Shown: positions 22,798 through 31,317, counted from the first letter of the stretch. The stretch: 64,000 nt of DNA from Haloarcula litorea (GCF_029338195.1 NZ_CP119779.1:2914001-2978000); one strand, 5' to 3'. Numbers and translations: made by a program. Notes: a model not told the origin generated them from the letters alone.

Positions 22798-24240
22798 CTA
22801 GTCGTCGGCGGGCGTCACGTTCCCACCGATGTCGGGCCGGGCGACCTCCCGGTCGGTCGACTCCCCGTCGATGTCGTAGGGGTACTCGCCGGTGACACAG
22901 CCCAGACAGAGGTCGGCGCGGCTGGTCTCCAGGGTCTCTGCGACGGCGTCGATGGAGAGGTACGACAGCGAGTCGGCCTCGATCTCGTCGCGGATCTCGT
23001 CGGTCGACCGGTCGGCGGCGATGAGTTCGTCGCGGGAGGCCATGTCGATGCCCATGTAGCAGGGCGCGACGATCGCCGGCGCGCCGATGCGGACGTTGAC
23101 CTCCTCGGCACCGGCGTCTTTCAGGAGCTGGATGAGCTGGGTCGAGGTGGTCCCGCGGACGATGGAGTCGTCGATGATGGTGACGGACTTCCCCTCGATG
23201 GTGGACTTGATGGGGTTGAGCTTCAGGCGGACCGCCCGCTCGCGCTCGTCCTGGGTCGGCATGATGAACGTCCGGCCGACGTAGCGGTTCTTCATCAGCC
23301 CCTCCGCGAACTCGATGTCCGAACCGTCCTCCTGGGCCGCCTCGGCGTAGCCGGAGGCAAACGCCCGGCCGGAGTCGGGCACCGGCAGGACGACGTCCGA
23401 CTCGACGCCCGACTCCTCCCAGAGCTTCCGGCCCAGTTCCCGCCGGACCTCGTAGACGAGGCTGTCGTCGATCGTCGAGTCCGGACGGGCGAAGTAGACG
23501 TGCTCGAAGAAGCAGTGAGCCGTGTTCTCCTGGTCGATGAGCTGGTAGGTGTCGAAGCCGGTACCGTCGTCGTGGAGGACGACGAGTTCGCCCGGCCGCA
23601 CGTCCCGGACGAGTTCGCCGTCGAGCGTGTCGATGGCCGCCGACTCCGAGGCGAGGACGTAGCCGTCCTCCAGTTCGCCGATACAGAGCGGGCGGTTCCC
23701 CTGCGGGTCCCGCACTCCGAGCACCGTCTCGTCGTGCATGATGGTCAGCGAGTAGGAGCCGTGGATGCGCTCCATCGTCCGCTTGACCGCCCGGACGAGG
23801 TCCTCTTCGAGCAGGTTCCGCGCGAGGTCGTGGGCGATGACCTCGGTGTCCCCGTCGGAGGTGAAGGCGTGGCCGAGGTCGGCCAGTTCGTCGCCGATCT
23901 CGTCCGCGTTGACGAGGTTGCCGTTGTGCGAGAGGCCCAGCGAGCCGGACTTGAACGAGACCGAGAACGGCTGGGCACAGCAGGCGTTGACGCTGCCGGC
24001 CGTCGGGTACCGGACGTGGCCGATCCCGTTGGCCCCGTTCAGCGACTCGAGGTCGCCCTGGTCGAACACGTCGCCGACCAGCCCCATCTCGACGTGGCTG
24101 TGCTGCTGGAAGCCGTCGTGCGTGACGATCCCGGCGGACTCCTGGCCGCGGTGCTGGAGGGCGTAGAGAGAGTAGTAGAGCGGGCGGGCGGCGTCACGGT
24201 CCTGAAGTGAGATGCCGACGACGCCGCACTTCTCGTGCAT
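22798..24240 (-). CDS. purF: Amidophosphoribosyltransferase PurF
   Basis: 480 residues. The N-terminal Ntn glutaminase begins MHEKCGVVGIS, so Cys5 becomes the catalytic N-terminal cysteine after removal of a 4-residue propeptide. The second half is the phosphoribosyltransferase with PRPP loop VTIIDDSIVRGTTSTQL. C-terminal cysteines in the CYMGID and LCLGCVTGEYPYD segments match the Fe-S-containing (Bacillus-type) enzymes. It catalyses the first committed step of purine synthesis, PRPP + glutamine to phosphoribosylamine. It starts 9 bases after the rpl37e stop, so it may be read from the lsm promoter. Confidence 0.95.
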   Translation of the reverse strand: MHEKCGVVGISLQDRDAARPLYYSLYALQHRGQESAGIVTHDGFQQHSHVEMGLVGDVFDQGDLESLNGANGIGHVRYPTAGSVNACCAQPFSVSFKSGSLGLSHNGNLVNADEIGDELADLGHAFTSDGDTEVIAHDLARNLLEEDLVRAVKRTMERIHGSYSLTIMHDETVLGVRDPQGNRPLCIGELEDGYVLASESAAIDTLDGELVRDVRPGELVVLHDDGTGFDTYQLIDQENTAHCFFEHVYFARPDSTIDDSLVYEVRRELGRKLWEESGVESDVVLPVPDSGRAFASGYAEAAQEDGSDIEFAEGLMKNRYVGRTFIMPTQDERERAVRLKLNPIKSTIEGKSVTIIDDSIVRGTTSTQLIQLLKDAGAEEVNVRIGAPAIVAPCYMGIDMASRDELIAADRSTDEIRDEIEADSLSYLSIDAVAETLETSRADLCLGCVTGEYPYDIDGESTDREVARPDIGGNVTPADD

Positions 24241-24249
24241 CTGTGGTGG

Positions 24250-24423
24250 TTACTCGCCGGCTTTCGACTGCCACTCGTAGTCCCGTCGCTTGGCCGACTC
24301 GCCGAAGCCACACGACGCGCAGACCTTCTTCTTCACGTGATAGGACTTCTCGCCGCACCGGCGACACTTCGTGTGTGTCGTGGTGTTCTTCTTGCCTTGA
24401 CTCGGGGTTCCTGCACCAGTCAT
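24250..24423 (-). CDS. rpl37e: 50S ribosomal protein L37e
   Basis: 57 residues, very basic. It has two CxxC knuckles, CRRC (20-23) and CASC (35-38), forming the L37e zinc finger, and the eukaryote/archaea-type KRRDYEWQ tail. It binds 23S rRNA. Its ATG overlaps the lsm stop by 4 bases; this lsm-rpl37e overlap is a known haloarchaeal arrangement. purF follows after 9 bases. Confidence 0.95.
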   Translation of the reverse strand: MTGAGTPSQGKKNTTTHTKCRRCGEKSYHVKKKVCASCGFGESAKRRDYEWQSKAGE

Positions 24424-24602
24424 GGGTTGATCGAAACGACGTTATCGCCGCGTATAATCGTTGTGTCTTCGTCCTCGATGACGAGATTCATGTGTTGGTC
24501 GTAGCCGGTCAGCTCCCCCTCGAAGATCTCGCCGCCCTTCAGTCGGACGGTCACCTGTTCGTTGAGGGAGGCCTCGAGGACGTCCAGCGGTCGTCCACTC
24601 AT
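24420..24602 (-). CDS. lsm: Lsm (Sm-like) RNA-binding protein
   Basis: 60 residues from the ATG at 24602. Sm1 motif in [30 protein letters not shown] (spans residues 27-56) and Sm2 in [10 protein letters not shown]. Haloarchaeal Lsm proteins are shorter than others because of a truncated loop, as here. It forms a heptameric ring that binds sRNAs and tRNA-derived RNAs. Overlaps rpl37e by 4 bases. A TATA-like GTTTATG (minus strand, 24627-24633) lies 25-31 bases before the ATG, implying a leaderless mRNA. Confidence 0.95.
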   Translation of the reverse strand: MSGRPLDVLEASLNEQVTVRLKGGEIFEGELTGYDQHMNLVIEDEDTTIIRGDNVVSINP

Positions 24603-24626
24603 ACACGGTTGGGATAGTGACGCACG

Positions 24627-24633
24627 CATAAAC
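24627..24633 (-). promoter_or_regulatory. TATA-like box of the lsm-rpl37e operon
   Basis: Minus-strand GTTTATG, 25-31 bases before the lsm ATG, the expected distance for a leaderless transcript. Confidence 0.5.
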
Positions 24634-24682
24634 GTACCGCTTGACCGTCCCGGAACGGGCCGGCGTCACGCCCCAGCCGAAC

Positions 24683-25741
24683 TCAGACGTCGACGCTGAA
24701 CGGGGCGGCGTCGTCGGCTCGGGCGGCGAACGCGGCCAGCAGGTCCGCCGCGTCGTCGAGATCCGCCGGATCGACCACCTCGACGGGCGTGTGCATGTAC
24801 CGGTTCGGCAGGCCGAGGTTCACCGAGGGGATGCCGCCGCGGGCGGTGTAGAAGGCGTCGGCGTCGGTGCCGGTCCGGATGCCGGTGGCCTGCAGTTGGA
24901 CGTCGACCGCCGCGGTCTCGGCGGCGTCCCGGAGCCCCTCGACGACGACCGGGTGGTTCGCGCTCCCCCGTGCGACGACCGGCCCCGCGCCGAGTTCGAC
25001 GCCGGTCGAGCGCTTCCCCGGTGCGTCCGGCGAGTCCGTCGCGTGGGTCACGTCGGCCGCGACGGCCGCGTCCGGGTCGAGATCGAAGCCGACCATCTTC
25101 GCCCCCTGGAGCCCGACCTCCTCCTGGACGGTCGAGACCGCGTGGACGGTGGCGTCGACGCCGCGCTCGGCCGCCCGCCGGAGCCCCTCGGCGGCCGCCC
25201 AGATCCCGACGCGGTTGTCCATCCCCCGAGCGGCGAGCCGGCCGTTCGCCAGTTCGGAGAGCGTCTGCTCGAAGGTCAAGGGGTCCCCGCGGTCGACCAG
25301 ATCCGCGAGCTCCTCGCGGTCGGTCGCGCCCACGTCGACGAACTGCTCGGCGACGTCCGGGACGCCCTCCTCGTCGTCGTCCCGGATGTGGATCGCCGTC
25401 TGACCGACCACCCCCGACACCGGGCCGTCGCTGGTGTGGACGGTGACGTGCTGGCCCCGCGAGACGGTCTTGTCGGAGCCGCCGATGCGGCCCAGCCGGA
25501 CGAACCCGTCCTCGGTGAAGTCGCGGACGATGAAGCCGATTTCGTCGCCGTGACCCGCCAGCGCGACCGACGTGTCGCCGCCCGACAGCGTCGCGACGGC
25601 GTTGCCGTAGTCGTCGGTCCGGACCTCGTCGGCGAAGTCGCTCACGTAGTCGACCCACACCCGCTGGCTGTCGGCCTCGTAGCCCGACGGACCGGGCGTC
25701 GTCAGCAGCGATTCCAGGAACTGGCGTCGTCGCTCGTCCAT
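24683..25741 (-). CDS. M42 family metallo-aminopeptidase
   Basis: 352 residues, standard for M42 (TET/FrvX-like) aminopeptidases, often misnamed endoglucanases. Metal and catalytic motifs: ALAGHGDEIGF (first zinc His and Asp near 64-66), ARGMDNRVG (bridging Asp), QEEVGLQGAK (Glu pair), and a C-terminal MHTPVEV His ligand. It removes N-terminal residues from short peptides made by the proteasome, as a large cytoplasmic tetrahedral complex. Monocistronic; the start at 25741 gives the normal N-terminus RRQFLESLLTTPGPSGYE. Confidence 0.9.
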   Translation of the reverse strand: MDERRRQFLESLLTTPGPSGYEADSQRVWVDYVSDFADEVRTDDYGNAVATLSGGDTSVALAGHGDEIGFIVRDFTEDGFVRLGRIGGSDKTVSRGQHVTVHTSDGPVSGVVGQTAIHIRDDDEEGVPDVAEQFVDVGATDREELADLVDRGDPLTFEQTLSELANGRLAARGMDNRVGIWAAAEGLRRAAERGVDATVHAVSTVQEEVGLQGAKMVGFDLDPDAAVAADVTHATDSPDAPGKRSTGVELGAGPVVARGSANHPVVVEGLRDAAETAAVDVQLQATGIRTGTDADAFYTARGGIPSVNLGLPNRYMHTPVEVVDPADLDDAADLLAAFAARADDAAPFSVDV

Positions 25742-25821
25742 ACCTCCGCCTTTGGCGTCCCCCGGTATGAATCACCGGGCCACCGCGACGGCTATTTACG
25801 TTCCGGCGGAGAACTGTCGGT

Positions 25822-26067
25822 ATGGCGAAGTTCACACTGCTCGAGGTCCACCTCGACGGCGCGGAGTTCACGGCCAACGCACCCGGTGTCGACGGAGCCG
25901 GCAGCGACACCGAGAACGGGGAGTCCGGGGACGACGAGGGAGACGGTGGCACCGGCGGCCTGCCCCTCGCGGCGTTGCTCCTGCTCGCGCTGACGGTCGT
26001 CGCCGTCGTCGCCGTCTCGAAGCTCCTGGGACACGACGAGGACGAGGACGCGCTCGAAGCGATCTGA
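25822..26067 (+). CDS. Small single-span membrane protein, 81 aa
   Basis: 81 residues. A beta-like N-terminus (KFTLLEVHLDGAEF), an acidic Gly-rich linker, one membrane helix (about 47-67, LPLAALLLLALTVVAVVAV) and an acidic tail (HDEDEDALEAI). TATTTA (25793-25798) lies 24-29 bases before the ATG, supporting a leaderless gene. It is probably a haloarchaeal membrane-anchored small protein; function unknown. It is not in an operon: the next gene has its own TATA-like element. Confidence 0.65.
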   Translation: MAKFTLLEVHLDGAEFTANAPGVDGAGSDTENGESGDDEGDGGTGGLPLAALLLLALTVVAVVAVSKLLGHDEDEDALEAI

Positions 26068-26131
26068 CCGGCCGACACCGACGCCGTCGGCGGGGGAGAA
26101 GGCCTTTATCGCCCGGCGACCTTGCCCGGAT

Positions 26132-27088
26132 ATGGGACTGTATCACAGCGTCCGAGCGGTCGCGGGTGCCTCGGGCGACGGGGCCGTCGACTGGCGGGCC
26201 GTCGCCGAGGCCGCCAAGGAGGCGACCGACCCGGGCGACCTCACGCTCTCGCCGGCCGAACGCGAGGGGTACGCGACGGACGTGCGGGACGCCCGCGACC
26301 GCGTCCGCGAGGTGAGCGGGCTCTCGTTCGACCTGCCGGAGACGGTCGAGGTACAGCACCGCCACCACTGGATCGACGCCAACGTCGCCACCTTCGAGCG
26401 CGTGATGACGCCCCTGGAGGAGCAGGCGGAGTTCATCCCCGGCGTGGCCCGCGTCGTCAACACCGGGTCGATGGCCTTCGCCCTCTCTTTCCTCGGGAAC
26501 AACGTCCTCGGTCAGTACGACCCCCTGTTGCTCGCCGAGACGCCCGACGACGACCACGCGCTGTACTTCGTCCACCCGAACATCGCCCGCGTCGCCGACC
26601 AGTTGGCGGTCGACCGCGCGCGGTTCCGCCGCTGGATCGCCTTCCACGAGGTGACCCACGCGGCCGAGTTCGGGGCCGCGCCGTGGCTCTCCGAGCACAT
26701 GGAGGACGCGATGGAGGACGCCATCGACCGGCTGACCGACGGGAACATCGACCGGACCTCGCTGGGCGAACTGGACACGACGATGACGGCCGTCGAGGGG
26801 TACGCCGAACTGCTGATGGACCGGGCGTTCGACGACGAGTACGACGACCTGCGCCGGAAGGTCGACGAGCGCCGGCAGGGTCGGGGGCCGATGGCGCAGC
26901 TGGTCCGTCGGCTGCTCGGCCTCGGGATGAAACGCCAGCAGTACGAGCGAGGCAAGGAGTTCTTCGAGGCGGTGGCCGACGCCTGCGGGGTCGAGGCGGC
27001 GGGGCAGGTGTGGGACTCGCCGGAGACGCTGCCGACCGACGAGGAGATCGAGACGCCGGCGCTGTGGATCGAGCGGGTGGACCCGTAG
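26132..27088 (+). CDS. Zinc-dependent metalloprotease-like protein (DUF2342/zincin_2 family)
   Basis: 318 residues. The zincin motif FHEVTHAAEF gives His172, Glu173, His176. The helix-rich layout with an early motif WIDANVATFERVMTPLEEQ and the later TTMTAVEGYAELLMDRAF is typical of the family also named coenzyme F420 biosynthesis-associated protein. Protease activity has not been shown for most members, and no F420 gene is nearby, so that name is doubtful here. CTTTATC (26104-26110) precedes the ATG by 22-28 bases. Its 3' end abuts the exporter permease gene tail to tail. Confidence 0.8.
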   Translation: MGLYHSVRAVAGASGDGAVDWRAVAEAAKEATDPGDLTLSPAEREGYATDVRDARDRVREVSGLSFDLPETVEVQHRHHWIDANVATFERVMTPLEEQAEFIPGVARVVNTGSMAFALSFLGNNVLGQYDPLLLAETPDDDHALYFVHPNIARVADQLAVDRARFRRWIAFHEVTHAAEFGAAPWLSEHMEDAMEDAIDRLTDGNIDRTSLGELDTTMTAVEGYAELLMDRAFDDEYDDLRRKVDERRQGRGPMAQLVRRLLGLGMKRQQYERGKEFFEAVADACGVEAAGQVWDSPETLPTDEEIETPALWIERVDP

Positions 27089-27089
27089 G

Positions 27090-27830
27090 TCAGCCGGACC
27101 GCAGTTGCCACCGGAACGCCAGCGTCGCCGCCGCCGTCAGGACGCCGAGGACGAGTCCGGTGCGGGCGAGCGCGCCGGCCACCGCGCCGTCGGTGAACGC
27201 CGCGGCGATCGCCACGTCGAGCGGGTAGTGGCCGGGCAGGAGCGTCGCGATGGCCGGGGGGTCCGTCGCCAGCGGGTTCTGGAACACGAACAGGTCGACC
27301 ATCGAACCGAACAGGAGGAGGTAGACCCCGGGGAGCCGGTCGAGCAGCGAGCCGACGACGACGCCGACGGTTCCGTAGACCAGCGCCACGAGGAGCGTGC
27401 TCGCGGCGAACAGCGCGGGTCGGTCCGGGACGAACGCTGTGCTCATCACGGCCACCGAGACGGCCGTCGCCACCGTCGCGACGCCGACGAGCAGGCCGAA
27501 CCGCGCGACGACGACCTCGTGTGGCCGGTAGCCGGCGAGACAGAGCCGCTCGTCGGCCGCGGCGGCGTTCTGCATCAGGAACAGGCCGGCGATGCCCGAC
27601 AGCAGCGCCGCCGTCATCGGGGTCGTGAACGCGGGGAACACGGCGTCGAGCGTGGTCCGGACCGTCGTCCCGTCGAGGGTGAACGCGGCCGGACTGTCCG
27701 GCGCGACGAGCGTGAACAGGCCGACGACGTACGCCGGGGCGACGACCAGCAGCGCGAGCAGGAGCGGCGTCCGCCGCAGTTCCCGCGCACCACTCCAGAG
27801 GGCGGTGCCGACCCGGGTCACGCGCGCCAC
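27090..27830 (-). CDS. ABC-2 type exporter permease (distal)
   Basis: 246 residues, about six membrane helices in the ABC-2 order. The loop NAAAADERLCLAGYRPHEVVVAR matches the HGDERLAVAGFPR loop of the second permease, so the two are paralogues that probably form a heterodimer. Its first 13 bases overlap the gene upstream. It is the last gene of an ATPase-permease-permease operon whose promoter carries a palindromic operator. Substrate is unknown; drug, lipid or peptide export are all possible. Confidence 0.8.
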   Translation of the reverse strand: MARVTRVGTALWSGARELRRTPLLLALLVVAPAYVVGLFTLVAPDSPAAFTLDGTTVRTTLDAVFPAFTTPMTAALLSGIAGLFLMQNAAAADERLCLAGYRPHEVVVARFGLLVGVATVATAVSVAVMSTAFVPDRPALFAASTLLVALVYGTVGVVVGSLLDRLPGVYLLLFGSMVDLFVFQNPLATDPPAIATLLPGHYPLDVAIAAAFTDGAVAGALARTGLVLGVLTAAATLAFRWQLRSG

Positions 27831-28603
27831 CTCCCGAGCAGCGCCGCCACTCCGTCACCGGCGGAGTGGGTGTACGCGAGGAACGCGAGCGCGAGGAGGC
27901 CACCGAGCCACGCGGCGACCGGCCGGAGGTGCCCCGCCGCCAGCGTCCCGTCGAGCACCGCAGCGGCGAACAGCTCGTGGGAGTGAAACAGCGGTGCGAG
28001 CGACGCGAGGGACACGTCCCCGAAAACGGGGATCGAGACGGACGGCACCGACGGGAGCAGTCCCGCCGACAGCGCGTTGTCGACGTCCGCGAGGAAGACG
28101 AGGGCGATGGAGCCTTCGAGTTCGCGCGGGAGCAGGGTCCCGACGACGACGCCGAGCAGGCCGTAGATCAGCGCCCCCGACACGAGCGCGGCGACGGCGA
28201 GCCCGGGCGCGGCCACGTCGACGCGGACCGAGAGGACGCCGAGCGCGACCGCCGCACCCGCGACCCCGACCGTACTCATCGTCAGGAGTCTGCCGGCGAG
28301 CATCGAGGCCCGGGGGAAGCCCGCGACGGCGAGTCGCTCGTCGCCGTGGCGCGCGCTGATGACCTGGAACAGGCCGACGATGCCGGCGAGGAACGCCACC
28401 GCGAACAGCGCCCCGGTCAGCCGCCCGACGGTTGCGAGGTCGCCCTCGACGCCGGGCAACTGCGGGAACGAACTCATCCCGACGCCGTAGGTCTCGACGA
28501 TCACCGGCGGGAGCGCGAGCAGCATCGCGAGCGTCGTCGGCGTGCGGGTCAGCTCCCGGAGTCGGAGTCGGGTCCCGGTCGCGAGCCGGCTCACGTCACT
28601 CAC
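27818..28603 (-). CDS. ABC-2 type exporter permease (proximal)
   Basis: 261 residues from a GTG at 28603 (8-base overlap with the ATPase gene; a GTG at 28594 directly after its stop is an equally fair start; an ATG at 28657 would give a long overlap and a charged non-family extension). About six membrane helices. The ISARHGDERLAVAGFPRASM loop follows helix two and probably contacts the ATPase. Paralogue of the distal permease. Works with the ATPase encoded upstream to move an unknown substrate. Confidence 0.78.
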   Translation of the reverse strand: MSDVSRLATGTRLRLRELTRTPTTLAMLLALPPVIVETYGVGMSSFPQLPGVEGDLATVGRLTGALFAVAFLAGIVGLFQVISARHGDERLAVAGFPRASMLAGRLLTMSTVGVAGAAVALGVLSVRVDVAAPGLAVAALVSGALIYGLLGVVVGTLLPRELEGSIALVFLADVDNALSAGLLPSVPSVSIPVFGDVSLASLAPLFHSHELFAAAVLDGTLAAGHLRPVAAWLGGLLALAFLAYTHSAGDGVAALLGRWRA

Positions 28604-29366
28604 CCCCCGCCGTCGGGGAGACCACCGCGCCGTCGGTGGCCGCGTCCCCGTGGGCATCCGACCGCCTTTGTCGCTCCGCCGCCGAGTCCTCGTGGAGTTC
28701 GCCGTCGCGGAGTTCGAGGATGCGGTCGAAGCGCTCGCGCTCGCTGATGAGGTGGGAGATGACGGCGATGGCCGTCCCCTCGGCGGTCAGTTCCTCGGTG
28801 AGGTCCCAGAACGCGAGGTACGTCTCCCAGTCGAAGCCGGTGTAGGGCTCGTCCAGCAGCAACACGTCGGGATCGTGCAGCAGCGCCGCCGCGAGGTTGA
28901 CCTTCTGGCGGTTGCCCCCCGAGAGGTGGTCGACCCGGTAGTCGAGGAAGCGCTCGAAGTCCAGTCGGTCGGCCAGTTCGTCCCGCCGCCTCGCGACCCG
29001 CTCGTCGCTCATCCCGTAGGCCTCGCCGAACAGGTCGAACGTCTCGCGGACGGTGAGCCGGTCGTACAGGAGTGTCTCCTGGGGGCACCAGCCGACGGTC
29101 CCGCCGCGCTCGACCGTGCCCGCGTCCGGTTGGAGGGAGCCGACCAGTATCTGGAGGAGCGTCGACTTCCCGGAGCCGTTCTCCCCGACGATGCCGACGA
29201 TCTCGCCCGCCGACAGTTCGATCTCGGCTCCGGTCAACACCTCGACGGTCCGACCCACGACCGGGAGCCGCGAGTCGTACACCTTCTCGACGCCCGAGGC
29301 CCGCAGGACCGCCTCGCCGTCGAGAGCGGCGTCGCTCTCAGTCGAAGTTTTCCGTATATTCGGCAT
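28596..29366 (-). CDS. ABC transporter ATP-binding protein
   Basis: 256 residues from the ATG at 29366. Walker A GENGSGKST (61-69), signature LSGGNRQKVNLAAALL, Walker B DVLLLDEPYTGFDW, and switch His in ISHL. The shape fits DrrA/CcmA-type exporters. It energises the two ABC-2 permeases encoded next. The promoter region it shares with a divergent GbsR-type regulator holds a 9-bp perfect inverted repeat that covers its start codon, so expression is very likely repressed by that regulator until a ligand is present. Confidence 0.88.
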   Translation of the reverse strand: MPNIRKTSTESDAALDGEAVLRASGVEKVYDSRLPVVGRTVEVLTGAEIELSAGEIVGIVGENGSGKSTLLQILVGSLQPDAGTVERGGTVGWCPQETLLYDRLTVRETFDLFGEAYGMSDERVARRRDELADRLDFERFLDYRVDHLSGGNRQKVNLAAALLHDPDVLLLDEPYTGFDWETYLAFWDLTEELTAEGTAIAVISHLISERERFDRILELRDGELHEDSAAERQRRSDAHGDAATDGAVVSPTAGGE

Positions 29367-29379
29367 ATATCGAATATAC
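29354..29379. promoter_or_regulatory. Palindromic operator GTATATTCG-N8-CGAATATAC
   Basis: Perfect 9-bp inverted repeat with an 8-bp spacer (arms 29354-29362 and 29371-29379). It spans the start codon of the exporter ATPase (29364-29366) and sits 43 bases before the start of the divergent regulator. The arm spacing fits a winged-helix dimer. It is the clearest regulator-operator pair in the window. Confidence 0.7.
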
Positions 29380-29421
29380 AGAACTAAACGTATTAGTCCT
29401 TTCGCAGCGTAGCTACCCCCG

Positions 29422-29949
29422 ATGAGCGACACCGAGGACCCGATCGAGTCGGCCCGTGAGACGGTCATCGCGGCGATGGAACGGAGCGCGGAGACCTACG
29501 GGATGAACCGGAGCTACGGCCAGCTGTACGGGATCCTCTTCTTCGCGGATGACCCGGTCTCGCTGGACGAACTGGTCGCGGCGAGCGGCTACGCCAAGTC
29601 GACGGTCAGCAGCGCGATGCAGTCGCTCGAACGGCTCCACCTCGTCCACCGGCGGTCGATCCCCGGAGAGGGGAAGAAGGCCTTCTACGAGGCGGAACGT
29701 GACTTCTGGACGGTCCTGCAGGAACTGCTCCGCCGCGAGGTCCAGTACGAGATCGACACGATGACGAGCGCACTCGCCGAGGCGGAGGAGACGCTGTCCG
29801 ACGCCGACAGCGAGCAGGCCGAACGGGACCTAGAGAAGATCCGACAGCTGGAGCGGATGTACGAACACAGCGACCGCATCGTGTCGCTGCTCACGAGCAC
29901 GTCCATCGACAGGCTGGCGGGGGTCGTCGACCGGCTCCGCGGCGAGTGA
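29422..29949 (+). CDS. GbsR/MarR-like winged-helix transcriptional regulator
   Basis: 175 residues. The N-terminal winged helix includes SYGQLYGILFFADDPVSLDE and the recognition region ASGYAKSTVSSAMQSLERLH, then a basic wing (RRSIPGEGKK). The C-terminal half is helical and acidic, suited to dimerisation and ligand sensing, as in GbsR (glycine betaine repressor) family proteins. It is divergent from the ABC exporter operon with a palindrome between them, so it probably controls that operon and itself. The ligand cannot be predicted. Confidence 0.85.
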   Translation: MSDTEDPIESARETVIAAMERSAETYGMNRSYGQLYGILFFADDPVSLDELVAASGYAKSTVSSAMQSLERLHLVHRRSIPGEGKKAFYEAERDFWTVLQELLRREVQYEIDTMTSALAEAEETLSDADSEQAERDLEKIRQLERMYEHSDRIVSLLTSTSIDRLAGVVDRLRGE

Positions 29950-29950
29950 T

Positions 29951-30295
29951 TCAGTCGCGCCGCCTCGACCGGCCGTCGCCGTCCGCGGCCCGCTGGCGTC
30001 CGTCGTCGTCCCCGGCCCGCCGCTCTTGGGTCCTGACGCCGGGCTTGGGGCCGCGTTCGCGGGCCGCCTCCGACTTCCCGTAGGGCGTCTCGGCGATGCT
30101 GTCGGGGAAGGTGAACTGCGCGAGCAGGCCGCCGACCAGCGTCGCGCCGACCGCGACGCCGGCGACGAGGGGGAGGTCGGCCCCGCCCCACAGCGTCACC
30201 AGCGCCATCGACCCGCCGACGAGGACCGCGAAGCCGGCCTTCAGTTGCTTGAGGAACTGCCGGCGGTCGTCGTCGGAGATGGAGGGGCCGACCAT
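29951..30295 (-). CDS. Two-span membrane protein, unknown
   Basis: 114 residues. N-terminal soluble segment (SISDDDRRQFLKQLK), two membrane helices (about 19-38 and 43-62), then a charged tail rich in Arg and Asp (GVRTQERRAGDDDGRQR). The start ATG shares one base with the stop of the gene upstream (TGATG), so it is translationally coupled to it. I do not recognise the family; the N-terminal helix before two spans is common in haloarchaeal small membrane proteins. Confidence 0.65.
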   Translation of the reverse strand: MVGPSISDDDRRQFLKQLKAGFAVLVGGSMALVTLWGGADLPLVAGVAVGATLVGGLLAQFTFPDSIAETPYGKSEAARERGPKPGVRTQERRAGDDDGRQRAADGDGRSRRRD

Positions 30296-30840
30296 CAGTA
30301 GAAACCCCGGTCGACGTCCTCCTCGATGACGTCCTCGAACTCCTTGTCGAGCAGTTCCTCGGCCTCCTCGAAGGTGTCGGTGAGGTCGCCCATCGAGTCG
30401 GGCCGGTCGTGGCTCTCGAACTCCATCGGCCCGTAGGCCGGCGAGTCGACGGCGTCCAGTACGTCCTCCAGCAGCGCCTTCGGCGTCGTGGGCGCGTCGG
30501 CGTGGGTCTCCAGAACCGTCTCCAGCCGCTCGGCCTTCTCCTCGGCGTCGTCCTCGTCCTCGGGGGCCTGCTGGACGCCGAAGACGCCGGACCCGTCCTC
30601 CGGGAACAGCGGGTCGATGTCGTCGTCGATGCGGCGGGCCACCTGCGACCCGACGCCCTGCACCTCGAAGGGGTTCTTCGCGTAGGTCTTCAACTGGTAG
30701 ACGCCGGCCGAGGGGTGGCCGATGTAGAGGTCCTCGCCGATGCCGTTCGCGCGGTCGCCACCGACGGCGCGCCACCCGCCCGGGTCGGCGCTGCTCTCCA
30801 TCACGTCCTCGACGATGTCCTCCCAGTCACGAACGCGCAT
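30295..30840 (-). CDS. Conserved haloarchaeal hypothetical protein, 181 aa
   Basis: 181 residues from the ATG at 30840 (an upstream ATG at 30879 would add 13 residues). Acidic and soluble. It begins MRVRDWEDIVEDVMESSADP, followed by an aromatic segment GEDLYIGHPSAGVYQLKTYA that looks like a beta-hairpin binding site, then NPFEVQGVGSQVARRIDDDI. The C-terminal third is strongly acidic and helical. Coupled to the two-span membrane protein gene, so the pair may act together at the membrane. No function is recognised. Confidence 0.65.
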   Translation of the reverse strand: MRVRDWEDIVEDVMESSADPGGWRAVGGDRANGIGEDLYIGHPSAGVYQLKTYAKNPFEVQGVGSQVARRIDDDIDPLFPEDGSGVFGVQQAPEDEDDAEEKAERLETVLETHADAPTTPKALLEDVLDAVDSPAYGPMEFESHDRPDSMGDLTDTFEEAEELLDKEFEDVIEEDVDRGFY

Positions 30841-30945
30841 GGTCGAGTCGAGGTTGGTGGCGGGTCTGAATGAAGGCATCGGTCCGTGACAGCGGCTGTC
30901 GGGCGGGAGCCGAACGCATTTGCCCGGTCGGCCGCTGGCTGGGGT

Positions 30946-31317
30946 ATGGAGAGCGAACGGAACGTCCTCGGTGGATCGCTCGACGCCTGCTCGACGGACC
31001 CGACGACGGGCTTTATGCGGGACGGCTACTGCTACCCGTTGCAGCGTGACCCCGGCCGCCACGAGATCTGTGCCGTGATGACCGAGGAGTTCCTCCAGTA
31101 CAGCAAAGCGCAGGGCAACGACCTGGTCACCCCTCGTCCCGAACTGGACTTCCCGGGGCTGGAGCCCGGGGACCGCTGGTGTGTCTGTGTCCCGCGGTGG
31201 ATCGAGGCCCACGAGGCCGGGACCGCGCCGCCGGTCGTCCTCGACGCGACGAGCGAGGACGTGCTGGACGACGTGTCGCTGGAGACGCTCCGCGAGTACG
31301 CGTACGAAGAGTCGTAA
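30946..31317 (+). CDS. DUF2237 family protein
   Basis: 123 residues from the ATG at 30946. The DUF2237 pattern is clear: NVLGGSLDACSTDPTTGFMR, GYCYPLQRDPGRHEICAVMT, FLQYSKAQGNDL and LEPGDRWCVCVPRW. Conserved cysteines (residues 14, 28, 41, and 77/79) may bind metal. The family occurs in bacteria, archaea and plants, with no proven function. Single gene, convergent with a 57-aa gene. Confidence 0.85.
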   Translation: MESERNVLGGSLDACSTDPTTGFMRDGYCYPLQRDPGRHEICAVMTEEFLQYSKAQGNDLVTPRPELDFPGLEPGDRWCVCVPRWIEAHEAGTAPPVVLDATSEDVLDDVSLETLREYAYEES

